From the NCBI GenBank assembly GCA_900696465.1, contig CAADGE010000030.1:62001-126000 (forward strand): a stretch of DNA of 64,000 bases, read 5' to 3'. The notes under the pieces are model-generated. The model made no database searches. It was not told the origin of the DNA and saw only the letters and a program-made list of their open reading frames with translations. The translations under genes were made by a program, and so were the position numbers. Positions 35,197 through 43,567 of the stretch are shown piece by piece; the stretch's first letter is position 1; every line of letters starts with the position of its first letter. This DNA comes from an uncultured Planctomycetota bacterium. GTDB lineage: Bacteria > Planctomycetota > Phycisphaerae > UBA1845 > UTPLA1.

Positions 35197-36045
35197 TTAT
35201 TCGGAATCGGAAGAAGTTGCCCCCGGCTGCTCGCGGACAGGTCGCAGCGCGGGCCGGGCCATGGAGGCGTGCGAACGAGCCAGGCAATCGCCGGGCGTCA
35301 GGCGGCTGGTAAGTTCGGTGAAATCAAGATCGGCACAAGCGGCATTGGCCGCTGCGGCGTTCTCTCGAGCGACGCTTTCGTCATCGATCTGCGGAGTGGC
35401 CCGAGCGGTATCCAGCTCGGCAAGGCGACGCCTGCATTGAGCCACCTGCATCGAAGCATGCTGCAGGATCCGCAGGGCATTATCGACTCCGCCGACCAGA
35501 AGCGAGTGAGCCCCGCCGGTTCGCGTCGACGCCAGAGTTCGATCGGTATCCGGGCCGAGTCGGCCGGTTTGCATTGAATCGACGGGGATCCGGCGAGATA
35601 CCGCGTCGGTACGGCAAGCCGGGGAAGCGCTCCAGTAGCCGGTCAACAACTTGACGCCGTTGACTTCCGCGGCCTCCACGATGCGATCCATCTCCAGAAG
35701 GGTGCGATCGGTATGGGCCTGCAATTCGGCGACTTCACGCGGCGAACGGCGGTGGGACCGGCCGGGCACATTAAAACGGTCCATGAGTTCGCCAAGGAGG
35801 GCGTAAATGCCGGCGATCGACGTGGTTGCGGTGCGTATCATCAAAGCGGGATCAGTTGCCGCAGAATCCTTATTCAGTCGGGCAGTTTCGAGTGATTGCG
35901 AAGAAGAGGATGCAGATGGATCGGATTCCTCATCGCGGGCGAGCCGCAGGTTTGCCGCTGGCGATGACGATCCGGCCGGCGGTCGCCGCAGCGCCGCGGG
36001 CCGCGCGGCGAGAAGACTCGAGATTTGTGAAGGCCTTTTCTTCAC
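35197..36045 (-). CDS. Degenerate flagellin-like protein
   Basis: 282 residues from GTG 36045. The middle looks like a flagellin N-terminal domain: ALMIRTATTSIAGIYALLGELMDRF and TDRTLLEMDRIVEAAEVNGVKLLTGYW parallel the flagellin helices ending in NG-KLLNG. VDNALRILQHASMQVAQCRRRLAELDTA parallels the start of the flagellin C-terminal helix. The extreme N-terminus, essential for polymerisation in flagellins, is replaced by an Arg/Ser/Pro-rich stretch, and the C-terminal LL-R end is missing. So it may be a minor or non-polymerising homologue, or a decaying paralogue. It lies between a glycosyltransferase and flagellin on the same strand. Confidence 0.65.
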   Translation of the reverse strand: MKKRPSQISSLLAARPAALRRPPAGSSSPAANLRLARDEESDPSASSSSQSLETARLNKDSAATDPALMIRTATTSIAGIYALLGELMDRFNVPGRSHRRSPREVAELQAHTDRTLLEMDRIVEAAEVNGVKLLTGYWSASPACRTDAVSRRIPVDSMQTGRLGPDTDRTLASTRTGGAHSLLVGGVDNALRILQHASMQVAQCRRRLAELDTARATPQIDDESVARENAAAANAACADLDFTELTSRLTPGDCLARSHASMARPALRPVREQPGATSSDSE

Positions 36046-36159
36046 GCCGGAACCTCGTGGGGCGCGCAGCCGATGCGCTGCGCGGACAGCCGGTCGGAGA
36101 ATCGACCGGATGCACGTCGCGCGTTAGCAAATTGCATGGGATATCGCAGTGTGCCACGC

Positions 36160-37416
36160 TCAGCGTGCCACGGGCACGGCAGATACAGCCGATGGGAAAC
36201 GGACGGACGCAGGAGCGGGAGAAGGATGCGTTGCCGATGGATGATCCTGCGCGGATACGTACCGCCACGGCGCTGCGGAGTGGACCGGATAATCTGGAAA
36301 GCGAGATGCCAGATCATGGGCGTCGTCTTCGGCCACGCCCGGCGAGAGGGAGCCGACCAGGATGCCGTCAGCGTGGCACGGCGTGAAGTCGGATTCACGG
36401 CGAAGCGGAAGACCGCGCCAGGAATCGCTCTGCGCCGCGTCGTCGTAGACGGCTTCGATGGAGATGTTAAGCCGGCGAGCGAGATCGATCAACTGTTCGC
36501 AGCCCTTTTGTCTTCGCCAGATGGCGATGCTGCGGATGCGCAGCTTATCGGCCCACGCGCGGAGCAGATCCTGCGCATGGTCAAGACCGAAGAGTGATTC
36601 GAACTGTCGCATCGACAATGGTCGGCAACGACGCAGTGCCTCAACTGCGGCACGACGCCCCGCCTCGACGCCTTCCTGAAAACCGTGGAGCGCGTTCTCC
36701 TTCAGGGCGACCCGTTCGTAGCGTTCGTGCGTCTGTTCCAGCAGGTCCTGCCGCAGTTGCTCCGGCGCGTAGCGACTCCAGAGGCGCAGGTTGTTTCGTA
36801 CGAGCAGGCGAAGCATTCGATCGTTATCGCGGTTCTGAAGGACGCGACGATGCCACACCAGCAAATCGCCATGCGGCTCAATCTTCCAGCCGGCACGAAG
36901 CAGCCGACAGGACAGATCATATTCTTCAACGTAGTAATCGTAATCGATCGGGTATCCACCGACCGCCAAGAAGGCCTCTCGACGAATCGCTCCTCCGCAA
37001 TTGAAGAAGATCCCCGGTACGCCGCCGGCATCATGTCGATGCGGAGGATCGGCCAGTCGAACACGGCAGGCGACGGCACCGAGGTCCGGTCGTTCATCAA
37101 AGCGACGGACGATACGATCAATCGTTCCCGGCTCGGGCCAACTGTCATCGTCGAGCATGAAGAGCAGGCGACCGCGCGCGGCGACGGCGGCCAGGTTGCG
37201 TGCAGCGCATCCAAGGTTTGCACCCGGCCGAATCCAGCGGACGCGTGGAAAATCAATTTGCAGGGACTCGGTCCCGTCGGTTGAACCGTTGTCCACGACG
37301 ATCATCTCAAAGCGATGATCAGGCAGCGCATGGATTCGTCGAAGCGTATCCCGCAGAACCGCTGCCCGATCGCGCGTCGGTATGATCAGACTGCAATCAA
37401 ACGGGGAGGCGATCAT
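36160..37416 (-). CDS. Family 2 glycosyltransferase with extra C-terminal domain
   Basis: 418 residues from ATG 37416, overlapping the end of the HldE-like gene by 20 nt (coupled translation). The GT-A fold spans about 1-245: CSLIIPTRDRAAVLRDTLRRI, VVDNGSTDGT, GCAARNLAAVAARGRLLFMLDDDSWPEP (metal-binding DDD), FFNCGGAIRREAFLAVGGY and EEYDLSCRLLRAGW. The part after about 270 (DKLRIRSIAIWRRQKGCEQLIDLARRLNISIEAVYDD, DGILVGSLSPGVAEDDAHDL) resembles a small nucleotide-binding Rossmann domain seen fused to some sugar-modifying enzymes. The position between a heptose-type enzyme and flagellin suggests filament glycosylation. Confidence 0.85.
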   Translation of the reverse strand: MIASPFDCSLIIPTRDRAAVLRDTLRRIHALPDHRFEMIVVDNGSTDGTESLQIDFPRVRWIRPGANLGCAARNLAAVAARGRLLFMLDDDSWPEPGTIDRIVRRFDERPDLGAVACRVRLADPPHRHDAGGVPGIFFNCGGAIRREAFLAVGGYPIDYDYYVEEYDLSCRLLRAGWKIEPHGDLLVWHRRVLQNRDNDRMLRLLVRNNLRLWSRYAPEQLRQDLLEQTHERYERVALKENALHGFQEGVEAGRRAAVEALRRCRPLSMRQFESLFGLDHAQDLLRAWADKLRIRSIAIWRRQKGCEQLIDLARRLNISIEAVYDDAAQSDSWRGLPLRRESDFTPCHADGILVGSLSPGVAEDDAHDLASRFPDYPVHSAAPWRYVSAQDHPSATHPSPAPASVRFPSAVSAVPVAR

Positions 37417-39100
37417 GAATGCTACTCGCAGGTAAGACGCGGGGAGCACTCGTAGAAAATGTCTCCACCGATTGGGGCAAAATCGCTTTCGACGCGCCTG
37501 TCAGTTCGATCCGGCGATCCAGCACGGCGAATACTGCATCCGGCGTGATCGGCGTCGGGCCGTGCGTTGCGATCTGCGCGGCAGTGGCAGCTTGGCCGAG
37601 ATAGGCGGCCTGCATGAGCGACGCACCGACCGCGAGGGCCAATGCAGAGAGGGTCAGCATGGTCTCGCCGCAGCCAAGCCGATCGACGACGCGATCCGCC
37701 AGAGAGGGCAGGTATTCGCTGAGCAATCGATCGGACCACTGAGTGGCGCTGCGATCGTGTGTGTGACGATCGAAGGTCACGACGCCGCGCTTGCCGACCG
37801 TGACCAGCATCTGCGTGGCCTGGGCAATTTCCAGCACCTGATATGCGAGCGAGGACAGCCCCCCCACCGGATCACTTCGTTCGACGCGCAGCCGGCGTTC
37901 GGAGGTGCAGAGCAGATCGAAGTCGCGAAGCTGCGCCAGCGAGCCCTGGGGCTCAGCCGAGCCGCCGCAGAGGATCGGTACGCGTTCGCGCAGAAAGGGG
38001 CCTGCCTGCTGGAGCATCGCCGGCGCGAGGACGCCGTAACCCGCATCGTGCAGGATGGCGACGTCGGTCCGAGCGGCTTCATCGAGAAGCATCTCGCAGA
38101 CGCGACACTGGGCGACAGAATCCATCGGACAGGGACCGCCGTTGTCGACCTTGAACATTTTGTGGTCGTCGACCAGGAAGCGCGTGCGAAGCGGTACCTG
38201 CGGGAGGCGTGATCCTTCCAGTAGGCGGACGCCGAATGACTCCAGATCGCGACGGGCACTTTTCGATGCCTCGTCGTCACCGAAATAGGAAATCAGAACG
38301 GGCTTTGCACCGAGAGCTGCTGCCTGTGCGGCGATCAGCGCGGCGCCGCCGAAGTAGGTCCTTCGATCCAGTTCGGTCAGCGACATCATCGGTGATTCGC
38401 TGGCAACGGCGGAAGCATCACAAAGGACGTATTTTTCGAGATACACATCACCGAAGACCAGAACTCGCAGCCCGCGCATGCGGTCGATCAGGTCTCGCAG
38501 TTTCTCGCGGTCGATTCCGTGCCGCGCGCAGACGGCTGCCTGTCGCTGGGATTCGATCTGTTCAGTAGCGAGCGACTCGCCCAGGCGGGTGGAGCTGAAG
38601 ACGACCTGGCCGCTGGAAAAGAGAACGCGTCCGCCGTAGGACTCGACGACGCGCTTCTCTTCGAGGAAACGGGGATCGCGACTGGTCGCGTACTCCTGGC
38701 CTTTTACGTACACATCCGGCTGGAGTGTCGCGAGCAGGTCGGAAGCCGTCGGGTTGGGATCGATGACGACATAATCGACAAACTCGATCGCCGCGAGGTT
38801 TTCAGCACGAAGCTCCTGCGGGATGTACGGTCGCAGATCACCTTTGTTGACGGCGGCGTCGCCGGTAATGGAGACGATGAGAAAGTCGCCCTGGCAGCGT
38901 GCGAACTGCAAGTAGCGAATGTGTCCTGGATGAACGATGTCGAAGCAGCCGTGGCACTGGACGAAGACTGGAACCTTCGCACACGGGTCCGCAGCGTGAT
39001 CCTCATTTCGTGCTGACTGTATGATTTCGCGCAGTCGCTCCGGAGTGACGATCTTGCGTCGATAACCGGCAGAAGAGGAAGTTTGATAGTCTTTCATCAT
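37397..39100 (-). CDS. HldE-like bifunctional protein with swapped domain order
   Basis: 567 residues. The N-terminal half is an RfaE-type nucleotidyltransferase: GCFDIVHPGHIRYLQFA with HPGH (57-60), VSITGDAAVNKGDLRP, PDVYVKGQEY and STRLGES. The C-terminal half (from about 195) is a PfkB/ribokinase-like domain: VLVFGDVYLEKYVLCDASAVASESPM and YFGGAALIAAQAAALGAKPVLIS. In ordinary HldE the kinase comes first. The kinase signature GAGD is GCGE here (476-479), so the catalytic Asp is replaced by Glu. HldE makes ADP-heptose for lipopolysaccharide or glycoproteins; this variant probably activates a related sugar. It is coupled to the downstream glycosyltransferase. Confidence 0.85.
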   Translation of the reverse strand: MMKDYQTSSSAGYRRKIVTPERLREIIQSARNEDHAADPCAKVPVFVQCHGCFDIVHPGHIRYLQFARCQGDFLIVSITGDAAVNKGDLRPYIPQELRAENLAAIEFVDYVVIDPNPTASDLLATLQPDVYVKGQEYATSRDPRFLEEKRVVESYGGRVLFSSGQVVFSSTRLGESLATEQIESQRQAAVCARHGIDREKLRDLIDRMRGLRVLVFGDVYLEKYVLCDASAVASESPMMSLTELDRRTYFGGAALIAAQAAALGAKPVLISYFGDDEASKSARRDLESFGVRLLEGSRLPQVPLRTRFLVDDHKMFKVDNGGPCPMDSVAQCRVCEMLLDEAARTDVAILHDAGYGVLAPAMLQQAGPFLRERVPILCGGSAEPQGSLAQLRDFDLLCTSERRLRVERSDPVGGLSSLAYQVLEIAQATQMLVTVGKRGVVTFDRHTHDRSATQWSDRLLSEYLPSLADRVVDRLGCGETMLTLSALALAVGASLMQAAYLGQAATAAQIATHGPTPITPDAVFAVLDRRIELTGASKAILPQSVETFSTSAPRVLPASSIHDRLPV

Positions 39101-39120
39101 TTCAGAGATCGGCCGTCACA

Positions 39121-39870
39121 TCAGGCGGCCTGCAAGAACATCCGAGCGGAAGCGATCGCAGCCCGGGCAAGAAGACTCAGAAGCAGCATCAGCAGGAGCC
39201 AGCCGACCGCCAGGGCCAGCAACGGCCAGCCGCGCTGAAGCAGCGCAGGCAGTCCGTCGAGCACTGTTCCGGCGAGCGCCATACAGATGCCCAGAACGAC
39301 GATGGCACCGAGATGGCCGTGCACATTGCCAGGCAATGGTGCAAGGCGAACAGTCAGACAGGCCATCAGGTACGTAAAGAGAATGATCTTCCAGCCGTCC
39401 AGTTCTGCGTTTCGCAGGGCATCCAGCGTGCCCTGACAGAGCGTGACCAGCGCGCGAACCTGATCCCAGAAGGCGGCGAGCGAAGTGGGAACCGCCGTCG
39501 AGACCTCGTTGGCCGGCAGATTTGCCAGGACGGGGTACCCGAGGCGCACACCCACGAGGTAGATCATGAACGCGAGCAGCGACATCGGAAAAATGGCGAC
39601 GATCAAAGGTCCAATAATCGGGAGCTTCGGTTCCCAATCCGCGCCTTTCGATTTGGCGCCTTCCGCACCTTCCGGCACGGAGACCTGTACGACTTTCGCG
39701 CCGGTGACCAGCAGGCCGACGATACGGCCGAGCTGCGCGATGAGGGTGCCGGGAAAGAGGACGACTCGAAGCGTCTTGGGCTTGGCCAGATCGGCCCAGA
39801 TTCGATCCACGCCCCATGCGAGAAGCACGGCGAGCATGAGCCAGATGGATGCAGCTGCGTAGATCATCAT
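39121..39870 (-). CDS. Polytopic membrane protein, degenerate M50-like
   Basis: 249 residues with about five membrane segments. Near the N-terminus LRVVLFPGTLIAQLGRIVGLLVTGAKV resembles the stretch of integral-membrane M50-like proteins that usually reads PG-xxHExxH-xxxxLxTGAKV; here the HExxH ligands are absent (IAQLGR). Later segments PIIGPLIVAIFPMSLLAFMIYLVG and the C-terminal WPLLALAVGWLLLMLLLSLLA are plain transmembrane helices. So it may be a non-catalytic member of such a family, but the link is an inference. The gene precedes the HldE-like gene by about 20 bp on the same strand and may head the same operon. Confidence 0.75.
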   Translation of the reverse strand: MMIYAAASIWLMLAVLLAWGVDRIWADLAKPKTLRVVLFPGTLIAQLGRIVGLLVTGAKVVQVSVPEGAEGAKSKGADWEPKLPIIGPLIVAIFPMSLLAFMIYLVGVRLGYPVLANLPANEVSTAVPTSLAAFWDQVRALVTLCQGTLDALRNAELDGWKIILFTYLMACLTVRLAPLPGNVHGHLGAIVVLGICMALAGTVLDGLPALLQRGWPLLALAVGWLLLMLLLSLLARAAIASARMFLQAA

Positions 39871-40037
39871 TTCGCTCGGGCGCAGAAACTGCGCGGCGCG
39901 TACGCTCCGCGCGCACGCTGAGTGAGCTACTCATCGGTCGTTGGGGCTGCGCGCTTTCGTTATAGGCGGGCAGTGTTGCAGCCAAAGCCGCAATCGTGGA
40001 CACTCTCCGTGGCCGGCGAGTCAAATCGGAGAATCGG

Positions 40038-41018
40038 ATGGCGGTTGTCGTTTGCTGTCCCTGCGGAAACCCTCTCGACTGCGACCAGCTTGAACTGGTG
40101 GTGACGCTCACTTGCCCCCTGTGCAAGCAGGAGCTGACGCTGGAGCTGGAGGACGCAGCCGGGCGTACGCGCCGCGCTGTTCTGACGGTTATGGAGGGGC
40201 CCTTCTGGGTTGGCGAGCAGTTCATCGTGCCGGTGGGCGTGGATCTGAAGATCGGCAAGGCGACCGGCAACTGGCTCGCGATGGACCATGACTCGATGGC
40301 TGAGGTTCACGGACGGATGCACCTACAGGCGGACGGCACCGTGATCCTGGAAGACAACGAGAGCCCTACGGGTACTTGGGTGGGCAAGCAGCGCATCGTG
40401 CGCGGTAAGCTCAGCAGCCGTCAGTCGTTTCGAATGGGCGATTTCCGATTTCGCTTCGATCTCCAATCGTCCGATGGCACAACCCTCTCCGCAGCTGCGC
40501 AGGACGGCAGTCCGTCGGGTGTTCCGGATGACGCGGGAGTACTTCCGGTAATGCGCGAAGTGCAGGACCGGCGAAATCCGCTGCGATGGTTCAGTGTGAA
40601 TCGCTTCCTCGTGGCGCGCTGGTTCCTGATGGGCTTTGCGATCCTGATGGGGCTGTACCATTTTCTTCATGTCCAGCGTCACACTGCATCGGAGCGGGCG
40701 ATGCTGAGCGCTTCGCTGAGTGGCGCAGGCGTTCTGGTACTGCTCCTGCTGGCGGGGCAGCAAGTCACGCTCGTTCATCGCCATCTGAAGTATGGAGCAC
40801 TGGCAATGCTGATCCTGCTGGCCATCGCGGACATGGTCTGGGCGATGCCCATTCCGGCGATCGGATGTCTGCTGATGGCCGCCTGCATTACGGTGCTCAT
40901 CCTTCGCGTGCCCTCCGGTGGGCTGGCGCTTGCGGGGACGACGGTTGGACTCTGCGCGGTGACGGTTCTGCTGGCGGGGGTTTTCATTGCATCCAAGTTC
41001 GCGAAGGCGGGCGGCTGA
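40038..41018 (+). CDS. Zinc-ribbon, FHA-domain and multi-span membrane protein
   Basis: 326 residues from ATG 40038, with GGAGA upstream. The N-terminus is a zinc ribbon (CCPCGNPLDC and CPLCKQ). It is followed by an FHA-like domain (about 55-150: FIVPVGVDLKIGKATGNWLAMDHDSMAEVHGRMHLQADGTVILEDNESPTGTWVGKQRI; the GR-S-SR-H core is partly altered). After a linker come about five membrane helices (residues 200-320). FHA domains bind phosphothreonine, so it may receive signals from Ser/Thr kinases, which are plentiful in planctomycetes. The substituted FHA core leaves ligand binding open. It is a single gene, divergent from the neighbour. Confidence 0.82.
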   Translation: MAVVVCCPCGNPLDCDQLELVVTLTCPLCKQELTLELEDAAGRTRRAVLTVMEGPFWVGEQFIVPVGVDLKIGKATGNWLAMDHDSMAEVHGRMHLQADGTVILEDNESPTGTWVGKQRIVRGKLSSRQSFRMGDFRFRFDLQSSDGTTLSAAAQDGSPSGVPDDAGVLPVMREVQDRRNPLRWFSVNRFLVARWFLMGFAILMGLYHFLHVQRHTASERAMLSASLSGAGVLVLLLLAGQQVTLVHRHLKYGALAMLILLAIADMVWAMPIPAIGCLLMAACITVLILRVPSGGLALAGTTVGLCAVTVLLAGVFIASKFAKAGG

Positions 41019-41204
41019 CCGGCTTCCGCTATGAGCCGGCATTGCAAGGCCCTTGCACGAACGGATAAGATAGCGCCGTCGTCGATGCGCAACCCGGAAC
41101 TCTCCGACGCCGACGCCTTTCATCAATCGTTCGGCACAAAGGTTGCCAAGCAAAGCGGGGTTGCGTCGCGCACCGGTTGACATCTCATCCCGGAGGACGT
41201 CGGC

Positions 41205-41693
41205 ATGGCCGATACAGTAACCAAGACATGCGAGGGCTGCGGCGGATCGATCTCCTCGGAGCAGATCGTCGCGCGGCAGGCGGGGCTGGTCCACGGCGTA
41301 CTTCTTTGTCCGGTCTGCGTGGACAAGAAGCGGCAGGAAGCGATTGCCGCTCAGAAGGCGGCGGAGGCGGACATCGCCCTTGTCGATGGGGATGACGCAC
41401 CCGCGACGCAGTCGTCGTCGAAGATTCGCAGTTTCGCCACCGGCAGCACCCTGGCCGGCGCACACCACGACGCGAAACTCAAACGACCGCTGGCAGGTCC
41501 GAACGAGCCGGCGACGCGCGTGCGCACCTTTCACAGCAAACTAACACCCGCGGCCCTGGCCCACATGGACGATCTGATCAACGAATGGCTCGACGCCCAT
41601 CCGGACATCTACATCAAGCAGACCTGCACAACGGTTGGAAACTTCGAGGCCAAGCACGTGGAGCCGCACCTGGTGGTTTCGATCTTCTATTGA
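41205..41693 (+). CDS. Zinc-ribbon protein with conserved C-terminal domain, unknown function
   Basis: 162 residues from ATG 41205, with GGAGGA upstream. The N-terminal zinc ribbon (CEGCGGSISSEQI, then CPVCVDKK) is joined by a low-complexity linker to a compact C-terminal domain (TRVRTFHSKLTPAALAHMDDLINEWLDAHPDIYIKQ, then TTVGNFEAKHVEPHLVVSIFY) with alternating strands. No named family is recognised. It is cytoplasmic, with no signal peptide. It overlaps the convergent CPBP protease gene by 7 nt at the 3' end. Confidence 0.8.
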   Translation: MADTVTKTCEGCGGSISSEQIVARQAGLVHGVLLCPVCVDKKRQEAIAAQKAAEADIALVDGDDAPATQSSSKIRSFATGSTLAGAHHDAKLKRPLAGPNEPATRVRTFHSKLTPAALAHMDDLINEWLDAHPDIYIKQTCTTVGNFEAKHVEPHLVVSIFY

Positions 41694-42583
41694 GCGGGCA
41701 CATCGCCGGATGCGATGCTCCACGCCAGCCAGAGCAGCGTCTTCCCGTTGAAGATCACGTGCAGCAGCACGACGAGCGTCAGCGAGCCGGTTCGGGCATA
41801 GAGATAGCCAAGCCAGAGTCCAAAAGCCGCGAGCGCCGGCATCGTGTGCACCAGCGGAAAATGAAACAGTCCGAAGGCGGCAGCGGCAAACAGCACGGCC
41901 GCCCATGGACCGCGCGCGGCCATCGCGAGGACCGGCTGAAAAAGACCGCGAAAGAACAGTTCTTCGATCAGCGGTGCCAGTAGAACGGCATTCATGGCGA
42001 CGACGGCGATCAGCCCGGGTGCGTGTTCGCTGGAAAGCAGCGTGCGGATGGTCTGGTGTTCGCGCGGGGCGAACTCCGGATCGGCCAGGCGCATCAGAAA
42101 GACGGTCAGGTGAAGCAGCCCGAAGCAGATCGGCCAGATGGCGATGTACGCCAGAAGGGCCTGACCGATCCGCCGGGGCAGGTCGACCATGGACAATCCC
42201 CACGCGCGAAGATTTCCACGGAAGCGCGTCGCCCCAAGCAGGATCAGGGCGGTCGCGGCTGCAAGCTGACCGACACCGACGGCCATGATCCGGGCTGCAT
42301 CTGGTAACTCGTCTACTGCCGCGGGTGCTGAGGCGGGCTGCGTCGTCGCCGCCGACTCGCCGCCCAGCACGGCCAGCGCCAGATGCGGCAGAAGCCACAT
42401 CGCCGCGAGGGCCATGACCGGGTCGATCGGCCGAATGGGGAGCGGTCCTACCGCAGGAAGGGTGAGCAGGGACCTCCAGCGGCGCTGCGCCGTGATGCGG
42501 ATCGCGCCGGCCACCAACAGCGCGGCGCCGCTCGACAGCAGGATGGTTTCGGCCAGGGCCGGCGATGTCCAGTCATCAAGCAT
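41687..42583 (-). CDS. CPBP-family intramembrane glutamic endopeptidase (Abi/CAAX type)
   Basis: 298 residues and about eight membrane helices. The CPBP/Abi signature is complete: EELFFRG (E207, E208, R212), FGLFHFP (His241) and LLHVIFN (His275, Asn279). These proteases cut membrane-embedded substrates; bacterial members serve in bacteriocin immunity or processing, and the substrate here is unknown. A Thr/Pro/Ala-rich loop (about 78-95) precedes the core. ATG 42583 faces trpC, with only 53 bp between the two divergent starts, so the promoters must overlap. Its 3' end overlaps the convergent zinc-ribbon gene. Confidence 0.9.
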   Translation of the reverse strand: MLDDWTSPALAETILLSSGAALLVAGAIRITAQRRWRSLLTLPAVGPLPIRPIDPVMALAAMWLLPHLALAVLGGESAATTQPASAPAAVDELPDAARIMAVGVGQLAAATALILLGATRFRGNLRAWGLSMVDLPRRIGQALLAYIAIWPICFGLLHLTVFLMRLADPEFAPREHQTIRTLLSSEHAPGLIAVVAMNAVLLAPLIEELFFRGLFQPVLAMAARGPWAAVLFAAAAFGLFHFPLVHTMPALAAFGLWLGYLYARTGSLTLVVLLHVIFNGKTLLWLAWSIASGDVPAQ

Positions 42584-42636
42584 GTGGGGTACAATCCGAA
42601 ACCGTTCGGGGCGACATTGCTGCGTGGGAGCGACGC

Positions 42637-43452
42637 ATGGGCGGAACTATATTGGATCGGATCGTCGAGACCAAACGCGCTGAGGTGGAGCAGGCCCGGC
42701 GCGCGCGGCCGCTCGACGCGGTGCAGCGCGCCGCAAATAAGCAGCCCGCGCCCCGCGATTTTTATGAAGCTGTCGCGGGCAGCCCGCAACTGTCGAAAGC
42801 AGATCGCCTTCGGCTGATCGCAGAAATCAAGAAATCGTCGCCCTCGGCCGGGCTGATTCGTGCGAATTTCGATCCGGTCGCCATTGCGCGGATCTATGAG
42901 CAGGCGGGCGCGGCCGCCCTGTCGGTGCTGACGGATCGAACCTATTTCTCGGGCAAACTGGGCTTCCTCGATCGGGTAAAGGAAGCCACGGGCCTGCCGG
43001 TGCTGCGGAAAGATTTTCTCGTGGATGCGTATCAGGTCTTCGAAAGCCGCGCTGCGGGTGCGGACGCGATTCTGCTGATCGCGGAAATCCTGCCGATCGA
43101 ACAGATCGACCGGATGTCGAGCATCGCAGGCGAACTGGAGATGACGACACTGATCGAGTTGCATGCGCCGGATCGGCTGAACGACCTTCTGCCGCTGATA
43201 TCACCGCAGCGGAAAACCATCCTGGGTATCAATAATCGTGATCTGCACGCGCAGCGGACTCACTTGAAGACGACAAGAGATCTGGCGGCGCGGCTTCCGC
43301 CGGGGACGCGCTTTGTGGCCGAAAGCGGAATGAAGTCTTCGGCGGACGTGATGGCGATGCGACAGGCCGGGGCCTGCGCCGTACTGATCGGCGAGACCTT
43401 CATGCGGGCTGCGGACATCGGGGCCAAGGTGCGGGAACTGATGGGCGCGTGA
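42637..43452 (+). CDS. trpC: Indole-3-glycerol phosphate synthase TrpC
   Basis: 271 residues from ATG 42637 (GGGAG just upstream). It converts CdRP to indole-3-glycerol phosphate in tryptophan synthesis. TIM-barrel motifs are in order: IAEIKKSSPSAGLIRANFDP (catalytic Lys), AAALSVLTDRTYFSG, PVLRKDFLVDAYQVFESRAAGADAILLIAEIL (Lys, Glu), IELHAPDRLN, LGINNRDL, AESGMKSSADV and AVLIGETFMRA. There is no fusion to TrpF and no other trp genes are adjacent, so the pathway genes are dispersed in this genome. Confidence 0.96.
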   Translation: MGGTILDRIVETKRAEVEQARRARPLDAVQRAANKQPAPRDFYEAVAGSPQLSKADRLRLIAEIKKSSPSAGLIRANFDPVAIARIYEQAGAAALSVLTDRTYFSGKLGFLDRVKEATGLPVLRKDFLVDAYQVFESRAAGADAILLIAEILPIEQIDRMSSIAGELEMTTLIELHAPDRLNDLLPLISPQRKTILGINNRDLHAQRTHLKTTRDLAARLPPGTRFVAESGMKSSADVMAMRQAGACAVLIGETFMRAADIGAKVRELMGA

Positions 43453-43467
43453 ATTCAAGCCCTACAT

Positions 43468-43508
43468 GAAAAGAAACGAAGCCGACGGACCGCAATCCGC
43501 CGGCTTCG
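43468..43508 (-). terminator. Rho-independent terminator after trxA
   Basis: An imperfect 13-bp stem (43477-43489 with 43496-43508, one A.C mismatch) with loop CCGCAA. On the minus strand it is followed by TTTCTTTT (43476-43469). It lies 60 bp past the trxA stop, between convergent trpC and trxA, so it may also slow trpC transcription. Confidence 0.8.
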
Positions 43509-43567
43509 TAGTGAATCATCGCGCCGTGTAGACGAGTTGTTCCCATCGGCAAATCGGGCCGTGCCGA

